A stretch of DNA of 64,000 bases from Sagittula sp. P11. Lineage in GTDB: Bacteria; Pseudomonadota; Alphaproteobacteria; Rhodobacterales; Rhodobacteraceae. Each line of letters opens with the position of its first letter. Position 1 is the stretch's first letter. The stretch is from positions 4,284,501 to 4,348,500 of the forward strand of contig NZ_CP021913.1 of assembly GCF_002814095.1 (NCBI RefSeq), given 5' to 3'. Shown here piece by piece: positions 17,952 through 25,107 of the stretch. A model generated the notes under the pieces. The model did not search any database and was not told the origin of the DNA. It saw nothing but the letters and a program-made list of their open reading frames with translations. The translations under genes and the position numbers were made by a program.

Positions 17952-20537
17952 TCAGCCCTTCCGCTTGCTGTTTGCCAGCCGCTCGAACGCCGATCTGAGC
18001 GCCGTGTCGGTGAACGGCTTCTGGACGATCTCGCAGGGCGGGTAGGTTTCGACCAGCGCCTGGTTGTCGCCGTAGCCGGTTGCCAGCACGAAGGGCACGC
18101 CCATGTCATGCAGCCTTTCCGCGACGGGCAGCGATTGTTCGTCCCCGAGGTTCACGTCCAGCACCGCGTGATTGGGGGTCACGGTTTCGAGCCATGCCAT
18201 GGCATCGTTGACGGACGAGGCGATCTCCACCGGGGAGGCGCCCATGTCCTCGAGCATGGCGGCCGCGTCCATCGCGATGATCAGCGAATCCTCCAGCACG
18301 AGGGCGGGACCGGCGAAATCGGCGCCCGCGGCCTCTTGCGCCGGCTGGACCGGCGCGGGCGACGGTGCAGCCTGTTCTTCGATCACCTTGGCGAGGACGT
18401 GCGGCGGCAGGCGGAAGTGGGCCTCGACCCCGGTCACCTTGTAGTGGATCCGGGAATCGCCTTTCAGTTCGTGCGGGATCGACGTCTCGATGATGACCGT
18501 TCCGAAGCCGCGACGTTCCGGCGGCGACACCGGCGGGCCACCGCGTTCGAACCAGTCGATCAGCAGACCGCCCGCGTTGTCCTGCGAGATGTTGATGTCC
18601 ACGCGCCCGCGGCTGTCGCAGAGCGCGCCGTACTTGACGGAGTTTGTCGCCATCTCGTGCAGGACCAGCGCAAGCGTGGTGTAGGCCTGTGGTTTCACCA
18701 GAGCGTCAGGTCCGGTGATCTTCACCCGTGCCGCCTTGCCGTCGGCATAGGCCGCGAATTCGCAGACGATCAGTTCACGAAGCGAGGCAGGTTCCCAGTG
18801 ATCCGCGGTAAGCTGGTCGTGCGCCCGCGCAAGCGCGTGGATGCGCCCGTCGAGGTTGGCGGTGAAATCTTCCAGCGTGGCAGCGGAGGCCCGCGATTGC
18901 GACAGCAGCCCGCGCATCAGGTTGAGGATGTTGCGCACGCGGTGATTGAGTTCGGAGATCAGCAGTTGCTGCTGTTCCTGCGCCCGCTCCCGTTCGAGGT
19001 TCGCGGCATCCGTCACCTTGAGGAAGACCTCGAGCAGGACGGTGCGCAGCAGGTTTGCGGCGTGCACCTCCTGGTTGGTCCAGGGAGCGGACCGACCGGC
19101 CACGGTTTCCTTCCACACGTCGAACGACTTGCGCGGCGTGAGGCGCACGCCGTTCGGGCCGACGGTGACCGGCTTGTTCGGATCGCCCGCCCAGGACACC
19201 GTGTCGTTGATCGGGCGGCGGAAGAGCAGCAGGTAATCACGCGGGCGTTTCGAAATCGGGATGGCCAGAACACCGGCGATGCGATCCTCGTAGTCGCGGG
19301 CGGGTTCGTGCACGTTGCCGAGGCAATCGGTGTAGTAATTCTGCGAGCCGATGGAGCGGTCGAGGAACCGCGCGATGCTGCGGACCTCCTCGGCGGTGGT
19401 GGTCGTGCCGATACAGGTCGGGGACTCGCCGTCATACAGGCACAGCCCGTCGTGCGGCAGGACCGACTGGATGTCGTCGCTGACCGCCAGCAGGCTCTCT
19501 GCCAGTTTCTGACCGTCGGCCATATGCGTCATCAGGCGGCTTTGCAGACGGTTGGTGTTCACCTCCGCGATCTTGCGCTGTCCGTCCTCGAACCGTGTCA
19601 GCTCGTACGAGAACATGTGTGCGAACATCTCGAACGCGGTGCGGCGTTCGTAGTCGATGTAGCGCGGGCTGTGGTGGTGGCAGGCAAACAGGCCCCAGAG
19701 TTCGCCGTCCTTGATGATCGAGACGGACATGGAGGCATTGACGCCCATGTTCTTCAGGTACTCGATATGGATCGGAGAGACGGCGCGCGTCACGGCGAGC
19801 GACAGGTCCACGGGCGCGCCGTCGACCGTGTGGGGCGGAGAGATCATGCTGCCCGGATCGTCCACATCGGCGATCAGCCGCAGCAGCGACCGTTTGTAGA
19901 GCGCGCGGGCCTGTGCGGGGATGTCGGAAGCCGGGAACATCAGGCCGAGGTACCTGTGAGCGCCGTCGCTCCGGGTTTCCGCCAGAACCTTGCCAGACAT
20001 GTCGGCCTGGAACTGGTAGAGCATGACGCTGTCGAAACCGGCGAGTTTCTGCAGCGCGGTGGTAGCCCTGCGGGCGAGGCTTTCGAGGTCGGCACAGCCC
20101 TTCAGCTGAAGGATCTGGGGGTAGACCTCGGACATGACATCGCGGCCGTGCGAGACCGCGCGCGGCTCGAACTCCACGATCATGTGGCGTCCGCTGCCGT
20201 GCAGGGACACGTCGAAAGTCCGGTTGTCGTTCTGCAGGGTCATGCCGAACAGCCGCACCACGCCATCCGGCGTGTCGGTGAGGTGCATGCTCTTGCGCAT
20301 CCGTTCGAAACCGTCGTGGACGATGAGGTCCTGCAACGGACGGCCGATCGCGCTGTCATGGTCGATGCCGAGGATGTCGTGAAGATTTTCGGAGGCGTGT
20401 TGGACGATCCAGTCCGTCGAGACGGCGAGCAAGGCGCCGTAGGACTGTACCCGACCCAGCTGGTGGATCGGTTCGCGGTCGCAATTGGTGAGGTCCACGC
20501 TGTCGCTGTCGGAACCCGAAGCCCTTGCGATTTTCAT
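17952..20537 (-). CDS. bphP: Bacteriophytochrome histidine kinase with C-terminal receiver
   Basis: An 861-residue red/far-red photoreceptor. The PAS2 domain begins with the biliverdin-binding Cys19 (TNCDREPIHQLGRVQ). GAF (about 140-320) carries the DIPAQARALY motif and the ACHHHSPRYI segment, and PHY follows to about 510. The kinase part is the HWE/HisKA_2 type, with phospho-His in ELNHRVRN and the N box LHEMATNSVKYGAL. A receiver domain closes the protein, with Asp794 as probable phospho-acceptor (HAVLDVNLGD) and Lys in VQKPF. The upstream gene encodes heme oxygenase, which supplies biliverdin. HWE kinases with receiver tails often act in alphaproteobacterial general stress signalling; here that is inference. 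Confidence 0.93.
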   Translation of the reverse strand: MKIARASGSDSDSVDLTNCDREPIHQLGRVQSYGALLAVSTDWIVQHASENLHDILGIDHDSAIGRPLQDLIVHDGFERMRKSMHLTDTPDGVVRLFGMTLQNDNRTFDVSLHGSGRHMIVEFEPRAVSHGRDVMSEVYPQILQLKGCADLESLARRATTALQKLAGFDSVMLYQFQADMSGKVLAETRSDGAHRYLGLMFPASDIPAQARALYKRSLLRLIADVDDPGSMISPPHTVDGAPVDLSLAVTRAVSPIHIEYLKNMGVNASMSVSIIKDGELWGLFACHHHSPRYIDYERRTAFEMFAHMFSYELTRFEDGQRKIAEVNTNRLQSRLMTHMADGQKLAESLLAVSDDIQSVLPHDGLCLYDGESPTCIGTTTTAEEVRSIARFLDRSIGSQNYYTDCLGNVHEPARDYEDRIAGVLAIPISKRPRDYLLLFRRPINDTVSWAGDPNKPVTVGPNGVRLTPRKSFDVWKETVAGRSAPWTNQEVHAANLLRTVLLEVFLKVTDAANLERERAQEQQQLLISELNHRVRNILNLMRGLLSQSRASAATLEDFTANLDGRIHALARAHDQLTADHWEPASLRELIVCEFAAYADGKAARVKITGPDALVKPQAYTTLALVLHEMATNSVKYGALCDSRGRVDINISQDNAGGLLIDWFERGGPPVSPPERRGFGTVIIETSIPHELKGDSRIHYKVTGVEAHFRLPPHVLAKVIEEQAAPSPAPVQPAQEAAGADFAGPALVLEDSLIIAMDAAAMLEDMGASPVEIASSVNDAMAWLETVTPNHAVLDVNLGDEQSLPVAERLHDMGVPFVLATGYGDNQALVETYPPCEIVQKPFTDTALRSAFERLANSKRKG

Positions 20538-20564
20538 ATAGGCGACCCTTTCAGTCCGGTTGGT

Positions 20565-21125
20565 TCAGGAGACATGCGCTGCGGCTGCGCGGTCGAAGAT
20601 TTTGAATGCTTCCGTGGCGTCCGCGACAATGCGGTCGGCCTCGGGACTGCGCGCGGCCATAGAGTCCAGGCCAGCGCAATGGCGCTGCCAGACCGGTCCG
20701 ACCGGAGGGGCAAGGAAATAGGATGGCATGGCGATGTCCGGATCCGCCTTGACCAGCCTGCGCCGGATCACCTCAGTTCCCAACCGCGATCCAAGCACAA
20801 TGTAGTCGATTGCCACAGGATGCAGCGGCTGGCCAGCTTGACCTTGCGTAGGCCCGGGGCCGACATCGGCAAAAAGCCGCATCAGGAGATCTACGATGAT
20901 TTCCCGGCTGAGGAGGGACTTGTTGTCGGCGGTGCGGCGGCACAGCGCAAGAAGGGCTTCCTGCTGGACGCGGAGGAAGTCGTTGAGGCGGGCATGCGGA
21001 TCGTGGAAGACGTTGTCGAAACGGAGTTCCACACGGGCATGTTCCGGGCCGGTGTCGTTACGAATCCTGTGCCTGAGAGACAGCGTATCCTGCCCTCCGG
21101 ACAGCGATACATCTGCGAATAACAT
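20565..21125 (-). CDS. bphO: Biliverdin-producing heme oxygenase (BphO type)
   Basis: A 186-residue heme-oxygenase-like protein. The N-terminal region holds the putative axial His (about residue 28, in LRHRIRNDTGPEHARVE), and the distal helix region contains YIVLGSRLGTEVIRRRL, which matches the conserved GS/G segment of heme oxygenases. It converts heme to biliverdin, the chromophore of the phytochrome encoded 27 bp downstream in the same operon. I took the ATG at 21123-21125; a TTG one codon upstream is the alternative. A sigma-EcfG-like promoter sits about 40-65 bp upstream. Confidence 0.82.
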   Translation of the reverse strand: MLFADVSLSGGQDTLSLRHRIRNDTGPEHARVELRFDNVFHDPHARLNDFLRVQQEALLALCRRTADNKSLLSREIIVDLLMRLFADVGPGPTQGQAGQPLHPVAIDYIVLGSRLGTEVIRRRLVKADPDIAMPSYFLAPPVGPVWQRHCAGLDSMAARSPEADRIVADATEAFKIFDRAAAAHVS

Positions 21126-21163
21126 CAACGTAAGGTCACCTTCCTAGAAGTCCAGAGTCGTAG

Positions 21164-21188
21164 AACGCGGAAACACTGCAATCGTTCC
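21164..21188 (-). promoter_or_regulatory. Possible sigma-EcfG (general stress) promoter of bphO-bphP
   Basis: On the minus strand GGAAC (21188-21184), a 16-nt spacer and CGTT (21167-21164) match the known EcfG consensus GGAAC-N16/17-CGTT. Start of transcription would be near 21155, giving a leader of about 30 nt before the bphO ATG. Two direct repeats of TGCGGAA 19 nt apart (21191-21185 and 21210-21204) overlap or precede the -35 element and could bind an extra regulator. Confidence 0.6.
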
Positions 21189-21250
21189 GCAGAATTATTA
21201 ACATTCCGCATTTTTTTCTGGAGGGCTTCGAAGGTGGTAAATGCGCCTCT

Positions 21251-21901
21251 TCAGGCGTGTACGAGTTTGCCGTCGCACAACTCGACGGAGTCGGGCGCCA
21301 GCCTGTCGCGGAACCTCGGATCGTGGCTGACCAGCAGGATGGCCTGGGGCAGGGCGTCGAGGATTTCCAGGAGCCGTGCCTCGTTGCGTGTGTCGAGCGC
21401 GTTGGTGGGCTCGTCCAGCAGCAGCGCCTCCGGCTCCATCACCAGCACGGTCGCCAGGGTGACCAGCCGCTTCTCGCCCCCGGAGAGCTTGTGGGTGATC
21501 CGGTCGCGCAGGTGGGTCAGGCCCAGGTCACCCAGAATGCGGTCGACCATTGCCAGCGCCTCTTCCCGGCTGCGGCCGAGGTTCAGGGGGCCGAAGGCCA
21601 CGTCCTCTGCCACGGTCGGACAGAAGAGCTGATCGTCGGGGTCCTGGAACACCAGTCCGACCCGGCGGCGCACCTCGTGGAAGTCCGCCTCGGCCACGCG
21701 CGGGGTGCCGAAGACGCGGATCGTGCCGCTGTCGGGGCGTTGCAGGCCGAGGATCAGCCGGAGCAGCGTCGACTTGCCCGCGCCGTTCGGGCCGGTCAGC
21801 GACAGGCGCTGGCCCGGTTCAAGCCTCAGGTTCGCGCCTTTCAGGACGGGGTCGTGGCCCGGGTAGCCGAAGTGCACGTCTTCGATGTCGATCAGGGCCA
21901 T
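21251..21901 (-). CDS. cbiO: Cobalt/nickel ECF transporter ATPase (CbiO/NikO)
   Basis: A 216-residue ECF-type ABC ATPase. Walker A GPNGAGKST, Q-loop FQDPDDQLFCPTVAEDVAFGPLN-type sequence (the DDQLF motif is typical of ECF ATPases), signature LSGGEKRLV, Walker B LLLDEPTNALD and switch His SHD are all present. It powers uptake of cobalt or nickel with CbiQ and CbiM. It overlaps the cbiQ 3' end by 10 bp and is the last gene of the riboswitch-controlled operon. Confidence 0.92.
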   Translation of the reverse strand: MALIDIEDVHFGYPGHDPVLKGANLRLEPGQRLSLTGPNGAGKSTLLRLILGLQRPDSGTIRVFGTPRVAEADFHEVRRRVGLVFQDPDDQLFCPTVAEDVAFGPLNLGRSREEALAMVDRILGDLGLTHLRDRITHKLSGGEKRLVTLATVLVMEPEALLLDEPTNALDTRNEARLLEILDALPQAILLVSHDPRFRDRLAPDSVELCDGKLVHA

Positions 21902-22677
21902 GTGACGTCCAGTCGAAGGAGCGTTGCGCAGATGACCACGAGAAGCAGGCCGAACATGGCGTCGCGACGGGTGTAGACGAAGTCCTGCAGGAGCACGAGG
22001 CGCCCCGAAAACCCCCGGCATTTCATCGCGGCGAGGATGCGCTCGGACCGCTCGATCGCGCGCACCAGCATCATGCCCACGAGGTAGCCAAAGGTGCGGT
22101 AAGTGTGCCATGAGGTCGTGGGGCGGAAGGCCCGGACCTTCATCGCGGCGCGCAGGCGGAGGTATTCCTCGCGCAGGACCTCGATGTAGCGGATGGTGAA
22201 CATCATCAGGTGCACGAGTTTTTCCGGACACCGCAGACGATAGAGCGCATGTCCCATGGTGACCGGCTCCATCGACCCGACCAGCGTCATGAGAGCGAGG
22301 ATGACCGCATTGGCAGTCAGCGCGATCTCGACCGCCTGTCTGAGACCCTGCCATGACGCGTCGAAGCCCCAGACTGAGAAGATCACGTCGCCGGGCACGG
22401 TGAACGGAAAGAGCACCAGCATGAAGATGATGAAGCCGTCCATCGCCGCCATGCGCCTCAGCGTCGGCAGGATGGGCAGGCGCGAGAGCAAGAGGAAGGC
22501 GGCGGAGACGACAAGCGCCGCCAGCAGCGCAGCCAACGATGACAGCGCCACGACCACGACGCCGAAGACGCAGGCGCCCAGGATGCGGGTGCGCGGGTCG
22601 AGCTGGTTCACCGCGGTCAGGCCCGGTGCCCCGGTATCGGCCAGCGTCTTCTGCGCCTGTGTCAGCACGTGACCCAT
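21892..22677 (-). CDS. cbiQ: Cobalt/nickel ECF transporter transmembrane protein (CbiQ/NikQ)
   Basis: A 261-residue T component with about five hydrophobic segments and the two short Ala-Arg-Gly-type coupling motifs that contact the ATPases (seen as RAAMKVRAF and LAAMKCRGF). It links the substrate-specific CbiM to CbiO. Its start lies 3 bp after the preceding gene and its end overlaps cbiO. Confidence 0.92.
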   Translation of the reverse strand: MGHVLTQAQKTLADTGAPGLTAVNQLDPRTRILGACVFGVVVVALSSLAALLAALVVSAAFLLLSRLPILPTLRRMAAMDGFIIFMLVLFPFTVPGDVIFSVWGFDASWQGLRQAVEIALTANAVILALMTLVGSMEPVTMGHALYRLRCPEKLVHLMMFTIRYIEVLREEYLRLRAAMKVRAFRPTTSWHTYRTFGYLVGMMLVRAIERSERILAAMKCRGFSGRLVLLQDFVYTRRDAMFGLLLVVICATLLRLDVTWP

Positions 22678-22680
22678 GGA

Positions 22681-23256
22681 TCAGACCGCCATCTTGCGTC
22701 GGGCCGCGATGTAGAATCCCAGGCCGAACAGGCCGAGGATGTAGCCCAGCCCGCCAAGGATGGCCTGCAGGTCGTTCTTCTCCTTGTAGGCGGCGATTTC
22801 GCGGCGCAGGGGACGGATCTCGTCCCGGACGGCTTCGGCGATGACGTCACGCTCCTCTGCCGTCAGCCCGGCGACTGCGGCCGGGTTGGTTGCGTCGGTG
22901 GTCGCGGCGGGCGGCGGGGTCTCGATCACCGGCTTGCCGAGGATGGCGGCCACGTCTTCGGCGGGCAGGGTGGTCATCGCCACGTGCCCGGCGCCCAGAT
23001 CGGCGCGGAAGCGATGCTCGACTGGTTCTTTCGGGGTGAAGACGAAGAAGCCATCGGCATCGGTGACCGCGCGTCCCAGTTCGGTACCGTCGGGGGCGGT
23101 GACGATCACCTCCTCGCCGACGGCCATTTCGCCGTTGGAGAAGCCGATCTCGCCCTCGATGGCGGACCCGGAGGGAAAGACGGCGGCGATGACCTTGTGG
23201 GCCTGGGCGGGCAGGGGCAGCGTCAGGAGCGCGGCGGCAAGGGCAAGGCGTTTCAT
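22681..23256 (-). CDS. CbiL/NikL-like accessory protein of the cobalt/nickel transporter
   Basis: A 191-residue membrane-anchored periplasmic protein: signal peptide (cleavage expected after AQA, exposing His at the mature N terminus: HKVIAAVFP), an Ig-like domain (about residues 20-105), a Pro/Thr linker, a helical/coiled region (120-165) and a C-terminal transmembrane helix (about 168-185, GLGYILGLFGLGFYI). This is the NikL layout; NikL replaces CbiN/NikN in many proteobacteria. The mature N-terminal His may help metal binding, by analogy with CbiM. Its start overlaps the cbiM stop. Confidence 0.8.
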   Translation of the reverse strand: MKRLALAAALLTLPLPAQAHKVIAAVFPSGSAIEGEIGFSNGEMAVGEEVIVTAPDGTELGRAVTDADGFFVFTPKEPVEHRFRADLGAGHVAMTTLPAEDVAAILGKPVIETPPPAATTDATNPAAVAGLTAEERDVIAEAVRDEIRPLRREIAAYKEKNDLQAILGGLGYILGLFGLGFYIAARRKMAV

Positions 23257-23870
23257 GTTGTGCCTCGCTGCAGCGCAAAGAACAGGTCCGGCTTGACCTT
23301 GCGGCCCAGCAGGACGGCAAATCCGGTCAACAGCCCCTCGATGATCATCACCGGGATATGGGCGACGAACACCAGCTTGGCCGCCGGGATGAAGGCGTCG
23401 CCCGACAGCGCGAGGGAAAAGCCCACGAAACCGGTTGTTGCGGCGATGCAGAAGGTGCCGCCGACCGCGCCCCAGATGGCGCCCGTCACAGGCGTCCCGC
23501 ACGAGATGAGCCGCCCGAAAAGGATGCCCGCCAGCACCGCCGGCAGCGCGATGTTCAGCGTGTTGACCCCGAGCACGGTGAGCCCCCCGAACCCGAAGAA
23601 CACCGCCTGAAGCAGCAGCCCCACGAAGAGCGCCGGAAAGGCGGCCCAGCCGAGCACGAGCCCGGCAAGACCGTTCATGATGAGATGAACCGAGGACGGG
23701 CCGATGGGCACATGCACCAGCGATGCCACGAAGAAACTGGCCGACAGGACACCGGCGGCGGGGATGCGTTCCATGGTCAGCGACCGCAGGCCGTAGGCGA
23801 TGCCGCCCGCCGCCAGCACGGCCCCGCCGATCACGACCGGGTTGGAAAGGGCTCCGTCCACGATGTGCAT
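23253..23870 (-). CDS. cbiM: Cobalt/nickel ECF transporter substrate-specific component (CbiM/NikM)
   Basis: A 205-residue integral membrane protein with about six to seven helices. It begins MHIVDGALS: the N-terminal Met-His is the metal ligand conserved in CbiM/NikM. Internal His residues in SLVHVPIGPSSVH and FVAHIPVM are also family features. It binds the metal ion (cobalt or nickel). The cobalamin riboswitch upstream of the operon makes cobalt the more likely substrate. It is 4 bp downstream of the DUF4198 gene. Confidence 0.92.
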   Translation of the reverse strand: MHIVDGALSNPVVIGGAVLAAGGIAYGLRSLTMERIPAAGVLSASFFVASLVHVPIGPSSVHLIMNGLAGLVLGWAAFPALFVGLLLQAVFFGFGGLTVLGVNTLNIALPAVLAGILFGRLISCGTPVTGAIWGAVGGTFCIAATTGFVGFSLALSGDAFIPAAKLVFVAHIPVMIIEGLLTGFAVLLGRKVKPDLFFALQRGTT

Positions 23871-23874
23871 GGCG

Positions 23875-24660
23875 TCACTCCAGTTCCCAGGCGCGGATCC
23901 AGATCACGGCGTCCTGGCTGAGTTCCTTGCCCTCGTGCTCGGTCACCGGGCCCACGCCGAGTGCGGCAAAGCCCCAGTGTCCGGCCCTCGGGATGCCGAA
24001 GGTGAAGTACCCGTTGTCGTCGGACAACACGACGACGGCGCCGCCGGGCGGCGGGCTGACCACCGGATCGGTGGCGCGCGCTTGGTTCATGTCAGGCTCG
24101 GCCGCCATGAACTCGACCTCGATCTCGGCACCGGCGACGGGCTGGCCTTCGGACATGACCCGTCCGGTGAAGGTGGAGCCGGCCAGCACGTTGTAGGGCT
24201 TGTTCAGCGGCAGGATCTCGGCCGGGAGACCGACCGGATTCATCCAGTCGGTGGGCAGTTCGCTGCGGTTGAGGAAGGCCTTGGTGTACTGCTGGATGTA
24301 CTTGTCTTCGGATTCCTCGAAATAGGGCTGCGGGACGGTCACGAGCACGTAGTCGCCCGACCGCTTGACCGGGACGCTTCCCAGAAAGGCCGGCGCCTCG
24401 TTCTCGGACCCGGTGAAAGCGGTCGGTTCGAGCCTGTCCAGAAGATCGGTGCGCTTGCCGTGATGCACCATGAAGAATTCCTTGGGCGTCTCCATCTCCA
24501 TCACGTAGCCGTTGGAGAAGGGGTGCCAGAAGATCAGCTTGACCGGCACGTCGCCGGGGCGGTCGATGATGGTGTCCGATGTATATTCGAGAAGGAAATG
24601 CGCCTGTGTCATCGCCGGAAGCGCGATGCACGCCGCAAGGGCACTCAACGTGCGTTTCAT
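23875..24660 (-). CDS. DUF4198 periplasmic protein (NikK/CbiK-like) of the cobalt/nickel transporter
   Basis: A 261-residue exported protein: signal peptide to TQA (about residue 20), mature N terminus HFLLEYTSD with a leading His, then a DUF4198 beta-rich body with HHGKRTDLLD and an Ig-like C-terminal part (TGRVMSEGQPVAGAEIEVEF). In nickel/cobalt ECF operons this family (NikK) is a periplasmic accessory protein, proposed to help metal capture. It is the first gene after the cobalamin riboswitch. Confidence 0.82.
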   Translation of the reverse strand: MKRTLSALAACIALPAMTQAHFLLEYTSDTIIDRPGDVPVKLIFWHPFSNGYVMEMETPKEFFMVHHGKRTDLLDRLEPTAFTGSENEAPAFLGSVPVKRSGDYVLVTVPQPYFEESEDKYIQQYTKAFLNRSELPTDWMNPVGLPAEILPLNKPYNVLAGSTFTGRVMSEGQPVAGAEIEVEFMAAEPDMNQARATDPVVSPPPGGAVVVLSDDNGYFTFGIPRAGHWGFAALGVGPVTEHEGKELSQDAVIWIRAWELE

Positions 24661-24735
24661 GAAGTCGTCCCTGTCCACTGCGCCACACCCGGCGCGCGTC
24701 GTTTCTGGACGCTGGGAACGCTCGACCCCATCCGC

Positions 24736-24755
24736 GCGGCGGAATGACCCGCCGC
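24736..24755 (-). other. Hairpin between riboswitch and first gene (possible expression platform)
   Basis: A 7-bp stem GCGGCGG (24736-24742) with 24749-24755 and a 6-nt loop lies between the cobalamin aptamer and the DUF4198 start. It could be part of the switching structure, but there is no U-tract and no visible overlap with the start codon. Confidence 0.35.
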
Positions 24756-24814
24756 CGCACAAGGCCAGACGCGCACCCCGGCGTCCGGTGGAAAGCGCCT
24801 CTTCCATGGGCGCC

Positions 24815-24995
24815 AGTCCGGCAGGTCTCCTGGCTCGCGGGTCATCGCATCTGGACTGGCCTTCCCGGATTTCTCCAGTGGCATATCAGCCCTGCTTGCC
24901 GCTTACAGTTGCGGGGGCAGCTGCAGGGTAGGCACTGGCGTGCCGCACTGCATTCCCTCTTTCCTCCGGGGCGTGAAAACCCCGGAACCGGACGT
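24815..24995 (-). promoter_or_regulatory. Cobalamin (AdoCbl) riboswitch
   Basis: Read on the minus strand, the conserved elements appear in order: GGTTCCGGGG near the 5' end, AAGAGGGAA with GCAGTGCGGC, the core GCTGCCCCCGCAACTGTAAG, GCCACTG, and the B12 box AGCCAGGAGACCTGCC (24836-24821). This is the standard cobalamin aptamer. It lies about 155 bp upstream of the DUF4198-cbiM-cbiL-cbiQ-cbiO operon and should lower its expression when cobalamin is plentiful. Confidence 0.96.
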
Positions 24996-25051
24996 GCGAT
25001 TTCCTTGCCAGAAAAGCGCGCGCCCGGTCAATTGCTATTTTTTGAGGGGTC

Positions 25052-25081
25052 GGGGACCGGCCTGAGACAGGCGCGGTCCCC
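25052..25081 (-). terminator. Terminator after the SbcC-like gene
   Basis: An 8-bp perfect stem GGGGACCG (25052-25059) with 25074-25081 has an inner CCTG/CAGG pairing. It lies 27 bp past the gene's stop and separates it from the riboswitch operon downstream. On the minus strand it is followed by A-rich rather than U-rich sequence, so its efficiency is uncertain. Confidence 0.55.
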
Positions 25082-25107
25082 CGTGAAACGCGATGGGCGG
25101 GTGGGCG

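Noticed and set aside
18108-21122. A 1004-codon open frame on the plus strand antisense to bphP and bphO
   Set aside because: It is the complement of two well-supported genes. The translation is low-complexity and His/Arg/Gly-rich, as expected for antisense frames in GC-rich DNA, and no domain is visible.
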